DNA of 26,178 bases from DATEOR01 sp046734455 (GTDB taxonomy: Bacteria > Actinomycetota > Thermoleophilia > Gaiellales > Gaiellaceae). The notes beneath the pieces are model-generated. The model searched no databases, was not told the origin of the DNA, and was given only the letters and a program-made list of their open reading frames with translations. The DNA lies in NCBI GenBank assembly GCA_046734455.1, contig JBKPRJ010000008.1, forward strand, positions 1 through 26,178, read 5' to 3'. A program made the position numbers and the translations under genes. Position 1 is the stretch's first letter; every line of letters begins with the position of its first letter. Below are positions 14,162-21,600 of the stretch, one piece after another.

Positions 14162-15874
14162 TCAGCCCCGCCAGAGGTTGGTGATCGGGATGCGTCTGTC
14201 GCGGCCGAAGGCCTTCGGGCGGAGCTTCACGCCCGGCGGCGCCTGGCGGCGCTTGTACTCAGCGCGGTCGATGAGTGCGACCGCGCGCTCGACCACGCTC
14301 GGGTCGAAGCCGTCGGAGGCGAGCTCCTCGCGGGAGGAGTCGAGCTCGACGTAGGCCTCGAGCACGCGGTCGAGCTCCGCGTAGGGCGGAAGCGAGTCCT
14401 CGTCGCGCTGGTCGGCCCGCAGCTCGGCGCTCGGCGCGCGTTCGATGACGCTCTCGGGGATGATCTCGCGTCCGGCCCGCTCGTTCAGGTGCCGCGCGAG
14501 CCGGAAGACATCCGTCTTGTACACGTCCTTGAGGAGTGCGAAGCCTCCCGCCATGTCTCCGTACAGAGTGGCGTAGCCAACCGAGAGCTCGCTCTTGTTC
14601 CCGGTCGCGAGCGCGAGCCAGCCGAACTTGTTCGAGAGCGCCATGACGAGGAGACCGCGCACGCGCGCCTGGATGTTCTCCTCGGCCACGCCCGGCTCCA
14701 TGCCCTCGAAGACCGGAGCGAGCGCGGAGCTCACCGAGTCCACGATGGGCTCGATCGGAATCTCCAGGTAGTCGGCGCCGATGCTCTCGGCGACGCGCTT
14801 CGCGTCGCTGCGGGTCTCGTCCGAGCTGTAGCGGGACGGCATCGAGACGCAGTGGACCCGCTCGGGCCCGATCGTCTCGGCGGCGAGCGCCGCGGTGAGG
14901 GCCGAATCGATCCCGCCCGAGATTCCGAGGACGACGTCGTGGAAGCCGTTCTTGGCGACGTAGTCGCCCAGGCCGAGCTCGAGGGCGCAGCGCATCTGCT
15001 CGAGCTCGTCCAGCGTCGGAGCCAGCTCCGGCTGGACCGTCCCGCTCGGAGCGCGCTCGGGGATCTCGACGACAGGCGGATTCGGGAGCTCGCGGCGGGC
15101 CCGGGCGAGCGCGCGGCGCCGTGCGTCACGGAGCCGGCGGCTGACCGCGGTGCTCGCATCGACGTCGACGACGAGGAGCGCCTCTTCGAAGGCCGGCCCG
15201 CGGGCGACGATCTGGCCCTCCTCGTCGAGTACAAGGCTGTGCCCGTCGAAGATGAGCTCGTCCTGGGCGCCCACGGCGTTCACGAACGCGATCCAGCACG
15301 AGTTGTCGCGCGCGCGGGTGGCGAGCATGTCCTCCCGCTCCGCGCCCTTGCCGAGATGGAAGGGAGAAGCGGAGATGTTCGCGACGACATGGGCGCCGGC
15401 AAGCGCCAGGTCGGTGGCCGGCGGGCCCGGCTGCCAGATGTCCTCGCAGACGGTTGGCCCGATCAGCGTCTCGCCGCAGCGCAGGAGGACGAGCTCGCGG
15501 CCGCTCTGGAAGTAACGGTCCTCGTCGAAGACGCCGTAGTTCGGCAGGAACTGCTTGTGGTAGATCGCCTTCACCTCGCCGTCGACGCAGACCGCGCAGG
15601 CGTTGAAGAGGTCGCGGTCGAGATGGGGCGCGCCCACCAGGGCCGCGATGCCCTCGGTCTCGGTTGCGATCGCCTCGAGCGCCTCCTGGGCGGCGCGCAG
15701 AAAACCCGGCCTGAGCAGCAGGTCTTCGGGCGGATAGCCGGTGACGGCGAGCTCGGGGAAGAGAACGAGCTCGGCGCCTGCCTCGCGCGCCTCGCGGAGC
15801 CGCTCGACGATGCGCGCGCAGTTGCCCTCGAGGTCCCCGACGACGGTGTTCATCTGCGCGAGCGCAAGTCTCAC
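14162..15874 (-). CDS. nadE: Glutamine-dependent NAD+ synthetase
   Basis: A 570-residue two-domain enzyme. The N-terminal nitrilase-type glutaminase domain has the Glu41-Lys107-Cys143 triad in FPELAVTGYPPE, YHKQFLPNYGVFDE and TVCEDIW. The C-terminal synthetase domain has the ATP loop SGGIDS (319-324) and the conserved ATGNKSELSVGYATLYGD. It amidates nicotinic acid adenine dinucleotide to NAD+ with glutamine-derived ammonia, the last step of NAD synthesis. The GTG at 15874 lies exactly 6 nt after TAGAAT and has no Shine-Dalgarno sequence, so it probably has its own leaderless message despite following other minus-strand genes. Confidence 0.93.
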   Translation of the reverse strand: MRLALAQMNTVVGDLEGNCARIVERLREAREAGAELVLFPELAVTGYPPEDLLLRPGFLRAAQEALEAIATETEGIAALVGAPHLDRDLFNACAVCVDGEVKAIYHKQFLPNYGVFDEDRYFQSGRELVLLRCGETLIGPTVCEDIWQPGPPATDLALAGAHVVANISASPFHLGKGAEREDMLATRARDNSCWIAFVNAVGAQDELIFDGHSLVLDEEGQIVARGPAFEEALLVVDVDASTAVSRRLRDARRRALARARRELPNPPVVEIPERAPSGTVQPELAPTLDELEQMRCALELGLGDYVAKNGFHDVVLGISGGIDSALTAALAAETIGPERVHCVSMPSRYSSDETRSDAKRVAESIGADYLEIPIEPIVDSVSSALAPVFEGMEPGVAEENIQARVRGLLVMALSNKFGWLALATGNKSELSVGYATLYGDMAGGFALLKDVYKTDVFRLARHLNERAGREIIPESVIERAPSAELRADQRDEDSLPPYAELDRVLEAYVELDSSREELASDGFDPSVVERAVALIDRAEYKRRQAPPGVKLRPKAFGRDRRIPITNLWRG

Positions 15875-15880
15875 GCTCTG

Positions 15881-15886
15881 ATTCTA
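15881..15886 (-). promoter_or_regulatory. -10 box TAGAAT, leaderless start for nadE
   Basis: Read on the minus strand TAGAAT is followed by 6 nt and then the GTG of nadE. It sits in the 37-nt gap after the holin-like gene, so nadE can be expressed independently of the upstream operon. Confidence 0.6.
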
Positions 15887-15911
15887 GCGGTTTGCGTCTA
15901 AGAGACGAAAA

Positions 15912-16301
15912 CTAGTCGCGGCGCTCTTCGAGGTACTTCTTGAGGCCGAGGAAGGGCAGGATGAACGCTGCGAGAAGGGCGCCGAGCCACACGATGAACG
16001 TCGCCACGATCCAGGCGACCACGCCGTCGATCGAGAAGCCGTCGGACAGGAGGTCGGTGACGATCAGCGCGACGAGCGTGGCGATGAGGGCGACTCCTCC
16101 CAGGGCGGCCGAGTTGTTTCCCCGGCGAAACTGCGAGACGAGAAACGGCTGCATGAGCGCGAAGACGACGGTGAAGATGAGCACCGCGACGAAGAAGGAG
16201 CCCGCGTTCACGTGCACATCGTCCAGGACGGCCGCCGCCACGAGCAGTCCCACGGCATTCGCCACGACGGCGATCGCCGTGCGGACGAGCAGGCGAATCA
16301 T
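15912..16301 (-). CDS. Small four-helix membrane protein, phage holin 4 family (Phage_holin_4_2-like)
   Basis: A 129-residue membrane protein with about four hydrophobic helices: roughly 5-28, 33-55, 68-90 and 95-118, ending in a charged tail LKKYLEERRD. Despite the family name, chromosomal members are widespread in bacteria and not tied to phage lysis, and there is no endolysin or phage gene nearby. The ATG at 16301 overlaps the stop of the aminotransferase gene (ATGA). The cellular role is unknown. Confidence 0.7.
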   Translation of the reverse strand: MIRLLVRTAIAVVANAVGLLVAAAVLDDVHVNAGSFFVAVLIFTVVFALMQPFLVSQFRRGNNSAALGGVALIATLVALIVTDLLSDGFSIDGVVAWIVATFIVWLGALLAAFILPFLGLKKYLEERRD

Positions 16302-17353
16302 GGCTCGGAGCGTACAGCGGCCGCAGGCCGGAGCGCCTCGAGGGCGAGGGCGACGTCCTCCTCGTCGTTGTAGAGGTGGAACGCGAAGCGGATCGACCCC
16401 GAGCGGGCCGAGCACGCGACTCCCGCCTGCTTCAGCCGCTCCAGGGCATCGTCCGCGTTCTCGACCTGGACGCGCACGATCGGCGACTGCGGCTCGGGAA
16501 GGCCGAGCTCGCCGGCGAACGAGCGGGCAAGACGGAGGTTGTGCTCGCCGATGGCCTCCGGCCCGAGCCCGGCGATCAGCTCGAGACTGGCTCGTGCGCC
16601 GCCGGTGGAGAACCACGGGAGGGAGACGTCGAGCCGGTGCGCGTCGGGAGCGAGCTTCGGCGCGCCGTAGTAGTCGTCGAAGGGATCGGACCGCGACTTC
16701 CAGCCGGCGAGCCAGGGCGTGATCTCATCCAGCCGGTCGGGTCGTACGTAGAAGAACGCGAGCCCTCGCGGCGAGAGCAGCCACTTGTAGGAGTGCGCGA
16801 CGAGGTAGTCGACGCCGTCGAGATAAACCGCCGTGCCGCCGACGGCCTGCGTGCCGTCGAGGAAGAGCCGGGCTCCGGAGGCCTTGAGCGCCTCGAGGTC
16901 GGGCGTGCGCCCGTCGGAGGACTGGACGAGGCTGACCGCGACGAGCGCCGTCCGGTCGTCGATCCCGTCGGCAAGCCGCTCGAGCGGCAGCGTCCGGAGC
17001 TCGATGCCTCGCTCCGCCAGCGGCTGCCAGGGGAAGAGCACGGAGTCGAAGTCCCGCTCGTAGAGGACGACGTTGGCCCCGGCCTCGGCGGGGAGGCTCG
17101 CGGCGACGATTCCCGCCGCGACCGAAGTGGCCGCCACGTAGGCGATGTCGCGCGGCTCGGCGCCCACGATGCGGGCGAAGAGCTCGCGGCACCGCTCGCC
17201 GTCCTCTTCCCAGTCGATCCACGAGCCGCGCTCGCTCCAGCTCGCGAGCGCCTCTTCGACGGCCGCGAGTGCGGAGCGCGGCGGCAGGCCGTACGTCGCG
17301 GTGTCCAGATACCCGCGGGTCGGCGAGCCTTCGTATTCAGACGGCGCGAGCAA
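16298..17353 (-). CDS. Class V PLP-dependent aminotransferase (second in window)
   Basis: A 351-residue fold-type I PLP enzyme. The PLP-Asp region is LFLDGTQAVGG, the Schiff-base lysine is in AHSYKWLLSPRG, and the C-terminal substrate domain ends with IRFAFHLYNDEEDV. A cysteine occurs in GVACSARSG, but a desulfurase function is not established. No ATG or GTG lies at the expected start. The best choice is a TTG at 17353 preceded by GAGG five bases upstream, giving a 17-nt overlap with the acyl-CoA synthetase gene; longer readings become Arg/Ser-rich and look non-coding. It shares little beyond the fold with the enzyme at 9217-10383. Confidence 0.75.
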   Translation of the reverse strand: MLAPSEYEGSPTRGYLDTATYGLPPRSALAAVEEALASWSERGSWIDWEEDGERCRELFARIVGAEPRDIAYVAATSVAAGIVAASLPAEAGANVVLYERDFDSVLFPWQPLAERGIELRTLPLERLADGIDDRTALVAVSLVQSSDGRTPDLEALKASGARLFLDGTQAVGGTAVYLDGVDYLVAHSYKWLLSPRGLAFFYVRPDRLDEITPWLAGWKSRSDPFDDYYGAPKLAPDAHRLDVSLPWFSTGGARASLELIAGLGPEAIGEHNLRLARSFAGELGLPEPQSPIVRVQVENADDALERLKQAGVACSARSGSIRFAFHLYNDEEDVALALEALRPAAAVRSEP

Positions 17354-19229
17354 TGTCCTCGAGAGCCTCCGGGTTCTCGACCGAGGAAAGGTCACCTGGA
17401 TCTTTTCCCAACGCCTTGGCTCGTACCGCGCGGCGCACGATCTTCGCGCTCCGCGTCTTGGGCAGCGCGGGCACGAAGACCACGCGGTCGGGCTTGAACG
17501 CGCGCCCGAGCTGCGCGGCCGCGAGCTCCGCGACCTCGCCGGCGAGCTCATCGCTCTCCTCTCGGCCGCGGCCGAGCACGCAGAAGACCCACGCGACCTC
17601 GCCCTTCACTTCGTGCGGGACGCCGACCGCGGCCGCCTCGGCCACCGCGGGATGGGCGACGACCGCGGACTCGATCTCGGCGGGGCCGATTCGCTTGCCC
17701 GCGATGTTGAGCGTGTCGTCGGAGCGGCCGTGCAGGAACCAGTAGCCGTCCTCGTCCACGGAAGCCCAGTCGCCGTGCACCCAGATCCCCGGAAACCGGC
17801 GCCAGTAGGCGTCGAGGTAGCGCTCCGGGTCGCGCCAGAAGCCGCGCGTCATGCCGGGGAAGGGCTTTCGGCACACGAGCTCGCCGACCTCGCCGGTCTC
17901 GACTAGGGAGTTCCCCTCCTGGTCGACCACGTCCATGTCCATCCCGAGCGCAGGCCCGCCGAGCGAGCAGGCCTTGATCGGGATCGCGGGGGTGGGCGAG
18001 AGGAAGCACGCGCCGATCTCCGTCCCGCCCGAGCAGTTGATGATCGGGCAGCGCTCGCCGCCCACCTGCTCGAAGAGCCAGCGGTAGGGATCGGGATTCC
18101 ACGGCTCGCCCGTCGTGACGATCACGCGCAGCGACGAGAGGTCGTTTTGCGGGTCGCCGTGCTGCATCAGGGCGCGGATGAGCGTCGGCGAGCAGCCGAG
18201 GATGCTCACGCCCTCGTCCTCGATCGTCTTCCAGAGCCGGTCGGACGGGTAGTCCGGGGCGCCTTCGGCGAAGGCGAGCTTCGCCCCCATGGCGCCGCCG
18301 CCGACGACGGTCCACGGCCCCATGATCCAGCCCATGTCGGTGGCGAAATGGATGACGTCGTCGGGGTGGGCGTCTGCCTGGTAGGCGAGCTCGCGGCCGA
18401 TCGAGACGAGGAACCCGCCCTGCACGTGGAGGACGCCCTTCGGCTTTCCGGTCGTGCCCGACGTGTAGGTCAGAAGGTAGGGGTGCTCGGAATCGACCTC
18501 GAGCGGCGCGAGCGTCCCCGGGCCGAGCTCGACGCCGCCCCAGGAGCGGTCTTCGCGGTTCCAGGTGATGACGTGCTCGACTGCCGGCGCCTCCTGGGCC
18601 GCCTCCTCGACGGTCGCGCGCATGTCGAGCCGCTTCCCACGCCGGAGCGACCAGTCGGCGGTGACCACGACCTTCGCCTCGGAGTCCTGCAGGCGCTCGC
18701 GCACCGCCGGGCTCGCGAACCCCGAGAAGATCGGGAGCTGCACCGCTCCGATGTGGGCGCAGGCGTGCGATGCGACGGCGACCTCGGGGCACATCGGCAT
18801 GTAGATCCCGACGCGGTCGCCCGGCTCCACCCCGAGCGACACGAGGCCTTCCGCGAGCCGGGTGACCTGGGAGGACAGCTCGGCGAAGGTGTACTCCCAG
18901 CGCGCGCCGTCCTCACCGAGCCCGACCGCGGCGACGCGACCCGGTTCGCGCTCGGCCCAGCGGTGCACGCAGTTCCAGGAAATCGAGAGGGTCGAGCCGA
19001 TGAACCACGTCGCCCACTCCGGGCCGCGCGACAAGTCGACGACCTCGCTCCAGGGTGTCGCGAAGTCGAGCCCCATGTCATCGATCGCCGCGGGCCAGAA
19101 CCACTCGGGGTCTTCCTGCGAGCGGCGCACGAGGTCCCAGTAATCCTCGTGGCCATGGCGCCGCATGAGCCGCGAGACGTTGGCGCGGGAGAGCGTGCGC
19201 GCATCGGGGCGCCAAACCACGTCAGCCAT
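17337..19229 (-). CDS. Acetyl-CoA synthetase-like AMP-forming acyl-CoA ligase
   Basis: A 630-residue ANL-superfamily ligase. Visible motifs are TYTSGTTGKPKGV (P-loop A3), TDMGWIMGPW (substrate pocket, as in acetyl/propionyl-CoA synthetases), NCSGGTEIG (A5), HGDWASVDEDGYWF (A7 region) and the KTRSAKIVRR C-terminal block with the acylated lysine. An N-terminal ACAS_N-like segment with WFIGSTLSISWNCVHR is present. It activates a short carboxylate to its CoA thioester with ATP. Compared with canonical Acs (about 650 aa) it diverges in the pocket, so acetate specificity is unproven. The ATG is 8 nt after a TACACT box on the minus strand. It starts the operon with the aminotransferase and holin-like genes. 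Confidence 0.85.
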   Translation of the reverse strand: MADVVWRPDARTLSRANVSRLMRRHGHEDYWDLVRRSQEDPEWFWPAAIDDMGLDFATPWSEVVDLSRGPEWATWFIGSTLSISWNCVHRWAEREPGRVAAVGLGEDGARWEYTFAELSSQVTRLAEGLVSLGVEPGDRVGIYMPMCPEVAVASHACAHIGAVQLPIFSGFASPAVRERLQDSEAKVVVTADWSLRRGKRLDMRATVEEAAQEAPAVEHVITWNREDRSWGGVELGPGTLAPLEVDSEHPYLLTYTSGTTGKPKGVLHVQGGFLVSIGRELAYQADAHPDDVIHFATDMGWIMGPWTVVGGGAMGAKLAFAEGAPDYPSDRLWKTIEDEGVSILGCSPTLIRALMQHGDPQNDLSSLRVIVTTGEPWNPDPYRWLFEQVGGERCPIINCSGGTEIGACFLSPTPAIPIKACSLGGPALGMDMDVVDQEGNSLVETGEVGELVCRKPFPGMTRGFWRDPERYLDAYWRRFPGIWVHGDWASVDEDGYWFLHGRSDDTLNIAGKRIGPAEIESAVVAHPAVAEAAAVGVPHEVKGEVAWVFCVLGRGREESDELAGEVAELAAAQLGRAFKPDRVVFVPALPKTRSAKIVRRAVRAKALGKDPGDLSSVENPEALEDIARAV

Positions 19230-19237
19230 TCGCGCCC

Positions 19238-19243
19238 AGTGTA
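19238..19243 (-). promoter_or_regulatory. -10 box TACACT for the acyl-CoA ligase operon
   Basis: On the minus strand TACACT is followed by 8 nt and the ATG at 19229, with no ribosome binding site. It lies in the 70-bp divergent region shared with the exporter gene. Confidence 0.5.
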
Positions 19244-19263
19244 CGAGCCACCGCAGCGGCTGC

Positions 19264-19269
19264 TAGCTT
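19264..19269 (+). promoter_or_regulatory. -10 box TAGCTT for the exporter gene
   Basis: TAGCTT places the transcript start near 19276 and leaves a leader of about 24 nt carrying the GAGGAGG ribosome binding site at 19288-19294, 5 nt before the ATG. Another possible box (TAACTT, 19279-19284) would start inside the ribosome binding site and is less likely. Confidence 0.4.
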
Positions 19270-19281
19270 AGTTCGCACTAA
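19268..19281. promoter_or_regulatory. Candidate TetR operator, inverted repeat TTAGT-N4-ACTAA
   Basis: Perfect 5-bp arms separated by TCGC overlap the end of the -10 box and the likely transcription start of the exporter gene. The exporter is followed by its own TetR gene, so this is the natural site for autorepression of the pair. The arms are short, so chance is not excluded. Confidence 0.45.
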
Positions 19282-19299
19282 CTTTGTGAGGAGGACTGC

Positions 19300-20730
19300 A
19301 TGAAGGCGAAGATCTTCGACCCGGAGAACCGGAAATGGTGGACGCTGGGAGCGGTCGCGTTCGGCCTGTTCATGATCATGCTCGACAACACGATCGTGAA
19401 CGTGGCGTTGCCGTCGATCCAGCGCGACCTCGACATCGGCATCTCCGAGCTCGAATGGGTCTTCAACGGCTACGCGCTCACTTTCGGCGTCCTCATGCTC
19501 ACCGGCGGCAAGCTTGCCGACCTGATGGGCCGCCGGCGCATCTTCATCGCCGGGCTCGTGATCTTCACCGTCGCGTCGCTCTTCTGCGGACTCGCCACGA
19601 GCGCAGCGTGGCTGATCGGCGCCCGCGTCCTTCAGGGCGTGGGGTCGGCGTTCATGAATCCCGCGACGCTCTCGATCATCACGGCGACCTTCCCGCCGCG
19701 CCAGCGTGGGATGGCGATCGGGATCTGGGCCGGCGTCTCGGCGATGGCCCTCGCAATCGGCCCGCTCGTCGGCGGACTCATCACGGAGCACTGGAGCTGG
19801 AACTGGATCTTCTTCATCAACGTGCCGGTCGGGATCCTCGCGATCGTCGTCACGCGCCTCGTGGTCGACGAGTCTCGTGACACCTCGGCCGAGCAGCGGC
19901 TCGACGTTCCGGGACTCCTCTCGTCGGGCATCGCGCTCTTCGCCCTCACCTACGGCCTGATCGAGGCGAACACGTACGGTTGGACGTCACCGCGCATCTT
20001 GTCGCTCTTCGCGGTCGCGGCGGTCGCGTTCGCGGCCTTCATCGTGCTCGAGCTGCACCAGCGCGCGCCGATGCTCGACCTCAACCTCTTCAGGAACGGG
20101 ACCTTCGCCGGGACGAACAGCGTCATGCTGCTCGTCGGCCTCGCCATGTTCGGGGTCTTCTTCTACAACTCGCTCTTCATCCAGAACGTCATGGGCTGGT
20201 CGGCCGTCCAGACGGGCGCGTCGTTCCTGCCGATGACGGTGCTGATCATCCTCGTGGCTCCGGCCGCGGGGAAGTGGTCCGACCACGTGGGCTCGAGGTG
20301 GCTCATGGGCGCCGGGATGGTGCTCCTGTCGATCTCCCTGCTCATCTTCTCGCGGCTCGACGCGACCTCGGACTTCTGGGACATCCTGCCCGGCCTCCTC
20401 GTCGGCGGCTTCGGCATGGCGATCGTGATGACCCCGACGACCGCTGCCGCGATGGGCTCCGTCCCGGTCGACAAGGCCGGTGTCGGCTCGGCCGTGCTGA
20501 ACAGCATGCGCCAGGTGGGCGGGGCACTCGGCATCGCCGTCATGGGCGCGATCATCGCGAGCTCGGCGACAGGGCAGCCGGGGACTCCCGAGTCTCTGGA
20601 CGGCTTCGTCAACGGGTATCAGAACGCGCTCACGGTGGCCGCCGGAATCGCGCTCGTCGGAGCGATCCTCTCGGTCGCGACGGTGCGGAAGTACCGCCAC
20701 GCCGACCAGCCGATACTCGAAGGCGCGTGA
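19300..20730 (+). CDS. MFS multidrug exporter, DHA2 (EmrB/QacA) family
   Basis: A 476-residue inner-membrane proton antiporter with about 14 predicted helices. Family motifs are LDNTIVNVALPSI in helix 1, the motif A loop GGKLADLMGRRR between helices 2 and 3, and the antiporter motif C-like AIGPLVGGLI. Such proteins export drugs, dyes or toxic metabolites. A strong ribosome binding site (GAGGAGG) sits 5 nt before the ATG, unlike the many leaderless genes around it. The stop overlaps the GTG of a TetR regulator (GTGA), and a palindrome covers the promoter, so ligand-relieved repression is likely. The exported compound is unknown. Confidence 0.88.
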   Translation: MKAKIFDPENRKWWTLGAVAFGLFMIMLDNTIVNVALPSIQRDLDIGISELEWVFNGYALTFGVLMLTGGKLADLMGRRRIFIAGLVIFTVASLFCGLATSAAWLIGARVLQGVGSAFMNPATLSIITATFPPRQRGMAIGIWAGVSAMALAIGPLVGGLITEHWSWNWIFFINVPVGILAIVVTRLVVDESRDTSAEQRLDVPGLLSSGIALFALTYGLIEANTYGWTSPRILSLFAVAAVAFAAFIVLELHQRAPMLDLNLFRNGTFAGTNSVMLLVGLAMFGVFFYNSLFIQNVMGWSAVQTGASFLPMTVLIILVAPAAGKWSDHVGSRWLMGAGMVLLSISLLIFSRLDATSDFWDILPGLLVGGFGMAIVMTPTTAAAMGSVPVDKAGVGSAVLNSMRQVGGALGIAVMGAIIASSATGQPGTPESLDGFVNGYQNALTVAAGIALVGAILSVATVRKYRHADQPILEGA

Positions 20731-21332
20731 GCACCGTCCGACTCCCCGCCGAGGAGCGGCGCGCGTCGCTTCTCAGCACCGCGTGCGGTCTTTTCGCCCG
20801 TCGCAGCTACCACGGCACGACGACGGCGGAAATCTGCCGCGCCGCGGGCGTCACCGAGCCGGTCCTCTACCGCCATTTCGCGTCGAAGCGGGCGCTCTAC
20901 CTCGCCTGCATGGACTGGAGCTGGGAGCAGGTGAAGGAGCTCTGGGCCGAGCGGCTCGCGGCCGAGCCCGATCCGGGTCTCTGGCTCGCGACCATAGGCC
21001 GCGCGTTCGTCGAGTCCGAGGCCGAGCGCCCGCGTTCCTCGCCGCTCTGGGTGCAGGGCCTGGCCGAGTCCTCCGTCGATCCCGAGATCGCCGCCTACAT
21101 GCGTGCCCACATGCACGAGGTGCACGAATACGTCGCCGACGTCGTGCGACGGGCCCAGGAGGCAGGACGCGTGCCGGCGGAACGCGATGCCGACGCGGAA
21201 GCCTGGATTTTCATCGCGCTCGGGCTTCTCTCCATGGCCGACGAGGTCGTGGGCGCCCTCCTCCACGACGCCTGGCCGGCGATCCGTGAAAGCCGAATCA
21301 CGTGGCTGCGCGGCTCGCTCCACGGGTCGTGA
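20727..21332 (+). CDS. TetR/AcrR family transcriptional regulator
   Basis: A 201-residue regulator with the usual N-terminal HTH: TTTAEICRAAGVTEPVLYRHF (two blocks, about residues 31-51) followed by ASKRALYLA. The C-terminal helical domain binds the inducer and forms the dimer. The GTG start overlaps the exporter stop codon (GTGA), so the two are co-expressed. The likely target is the exporter promoter with the inverted repeat at 19268-19281. Confidence 0.88.
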   Translation: MSTVRLPAEERRASLLSTACGLFARRSYHGTTTAEICRAAGVTEPVLYRHFASKRALYLACMDWSWEQVKELWAERLAAEPDPGLWLATIGRAFVESEAERPRSSPLWVQGLAESSVDPEIAAYMRAHMHEVHEYVADVVRRAQEAGRVPAERDADAEAWIFIALGLLSMADEVVGALLHDAWPAIRESRITWLRGSLHGS

Positions 21333-21358
21333 AGCGCATTGCCCGTTAGAGGGATAGA

Positions 21359-21512
21359 CGAAGCGGCCTCGAGGGCCGACGCTTCGACCATGTTTGTGTC
21401 ATTCCAGGCGACAACCCGGAAGCTCCGGCTCTGCGGCCCAGCCGATGCCTCCGGGTTGGTGTCGCCGGGAATCTGGCGCGCCTCCCGCACCCTTCTGCCT
21501 GGCGTCCGGCAG
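21359..21512. repeat. Palindromic intergenic element (REP/MITE-like), three hairpins
   Basis: Three inverted repeats lie in a row after the TetR gene. The first folds 21359-21386 (CGAAG...CTTCG around CGGCC/GGCCG). The second is large: ATTCC at 21401-21405, GGCGACA at 21407-21413 and ACCCGGA at 21414-21420 pair with TCCGGGT at 21450-21456, TGTCGCC at 21460-21466 and GGAAT at 21468-21472, giving 19 paired bases, and the loop holds a further CGGCT/AGCCG stem. The third pairs 21495-21499 with 21508-21512. GTCATTCC...GGAAT ends recall interspersed palindromes of other GC-rich genomes. There is no T-run, so a plain terminator is unlikely. Copy number cannot be seen here. Confidence 0.5.
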
Positions 21513-21563
21513 GAATGCGAGGTAGTCGGACTATAGCCAAGCCGATGAAGAAGTCAAGTAGCC

Positions 21564-21591
21564 TTGTGAAGTAAATTTTTCCTCGTATAGT
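21564..21591 (+). promoter_or_regulatory. Strong sigma-70-like promoter TTGTGA-N16-TATAGT
   Basis: TTGTGA at 21564-21569 and TATAGT at 21586-21591 are spaced by 16 nt with an A/T-rich spacer. This is the closest match to a vegetative promoter in the window. The ATG of the HTH-TPR gene follows 9 nt after the -10 box, so the message is nearly leaderless. Confidence 0.65.
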
Positions 21592-21600
21592 TCACCTTAG

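Noticed and set aside
13963..14184. Possible 73-aa plus-strand protein after the S55 remnant
   Set aside because: No recognisable domain, low-complexity Gly/Asp/Phe end, no ribosome binding site or -10 box, and it overlaps the end of nadE.
13700..15901. A 733-codon plus-strand open frame opposite nadE
   Set aside because: It is antisense to a clear NAD synthetase with all catalytic residues. The only meaningful part is the short S55 remnant at its beginning.
15912..16301. Holin-like gene as sign of a prophage
   Set aside because: There is no phage structural, lysis or integrase gene in the window, and this membrane family is common in normal chromosomes.
21095..21490. Minus-strand 131-aa open frame
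   Set aside because: It is made of the antisense of TetR and the translated palindromic element, and carries no protein signature.
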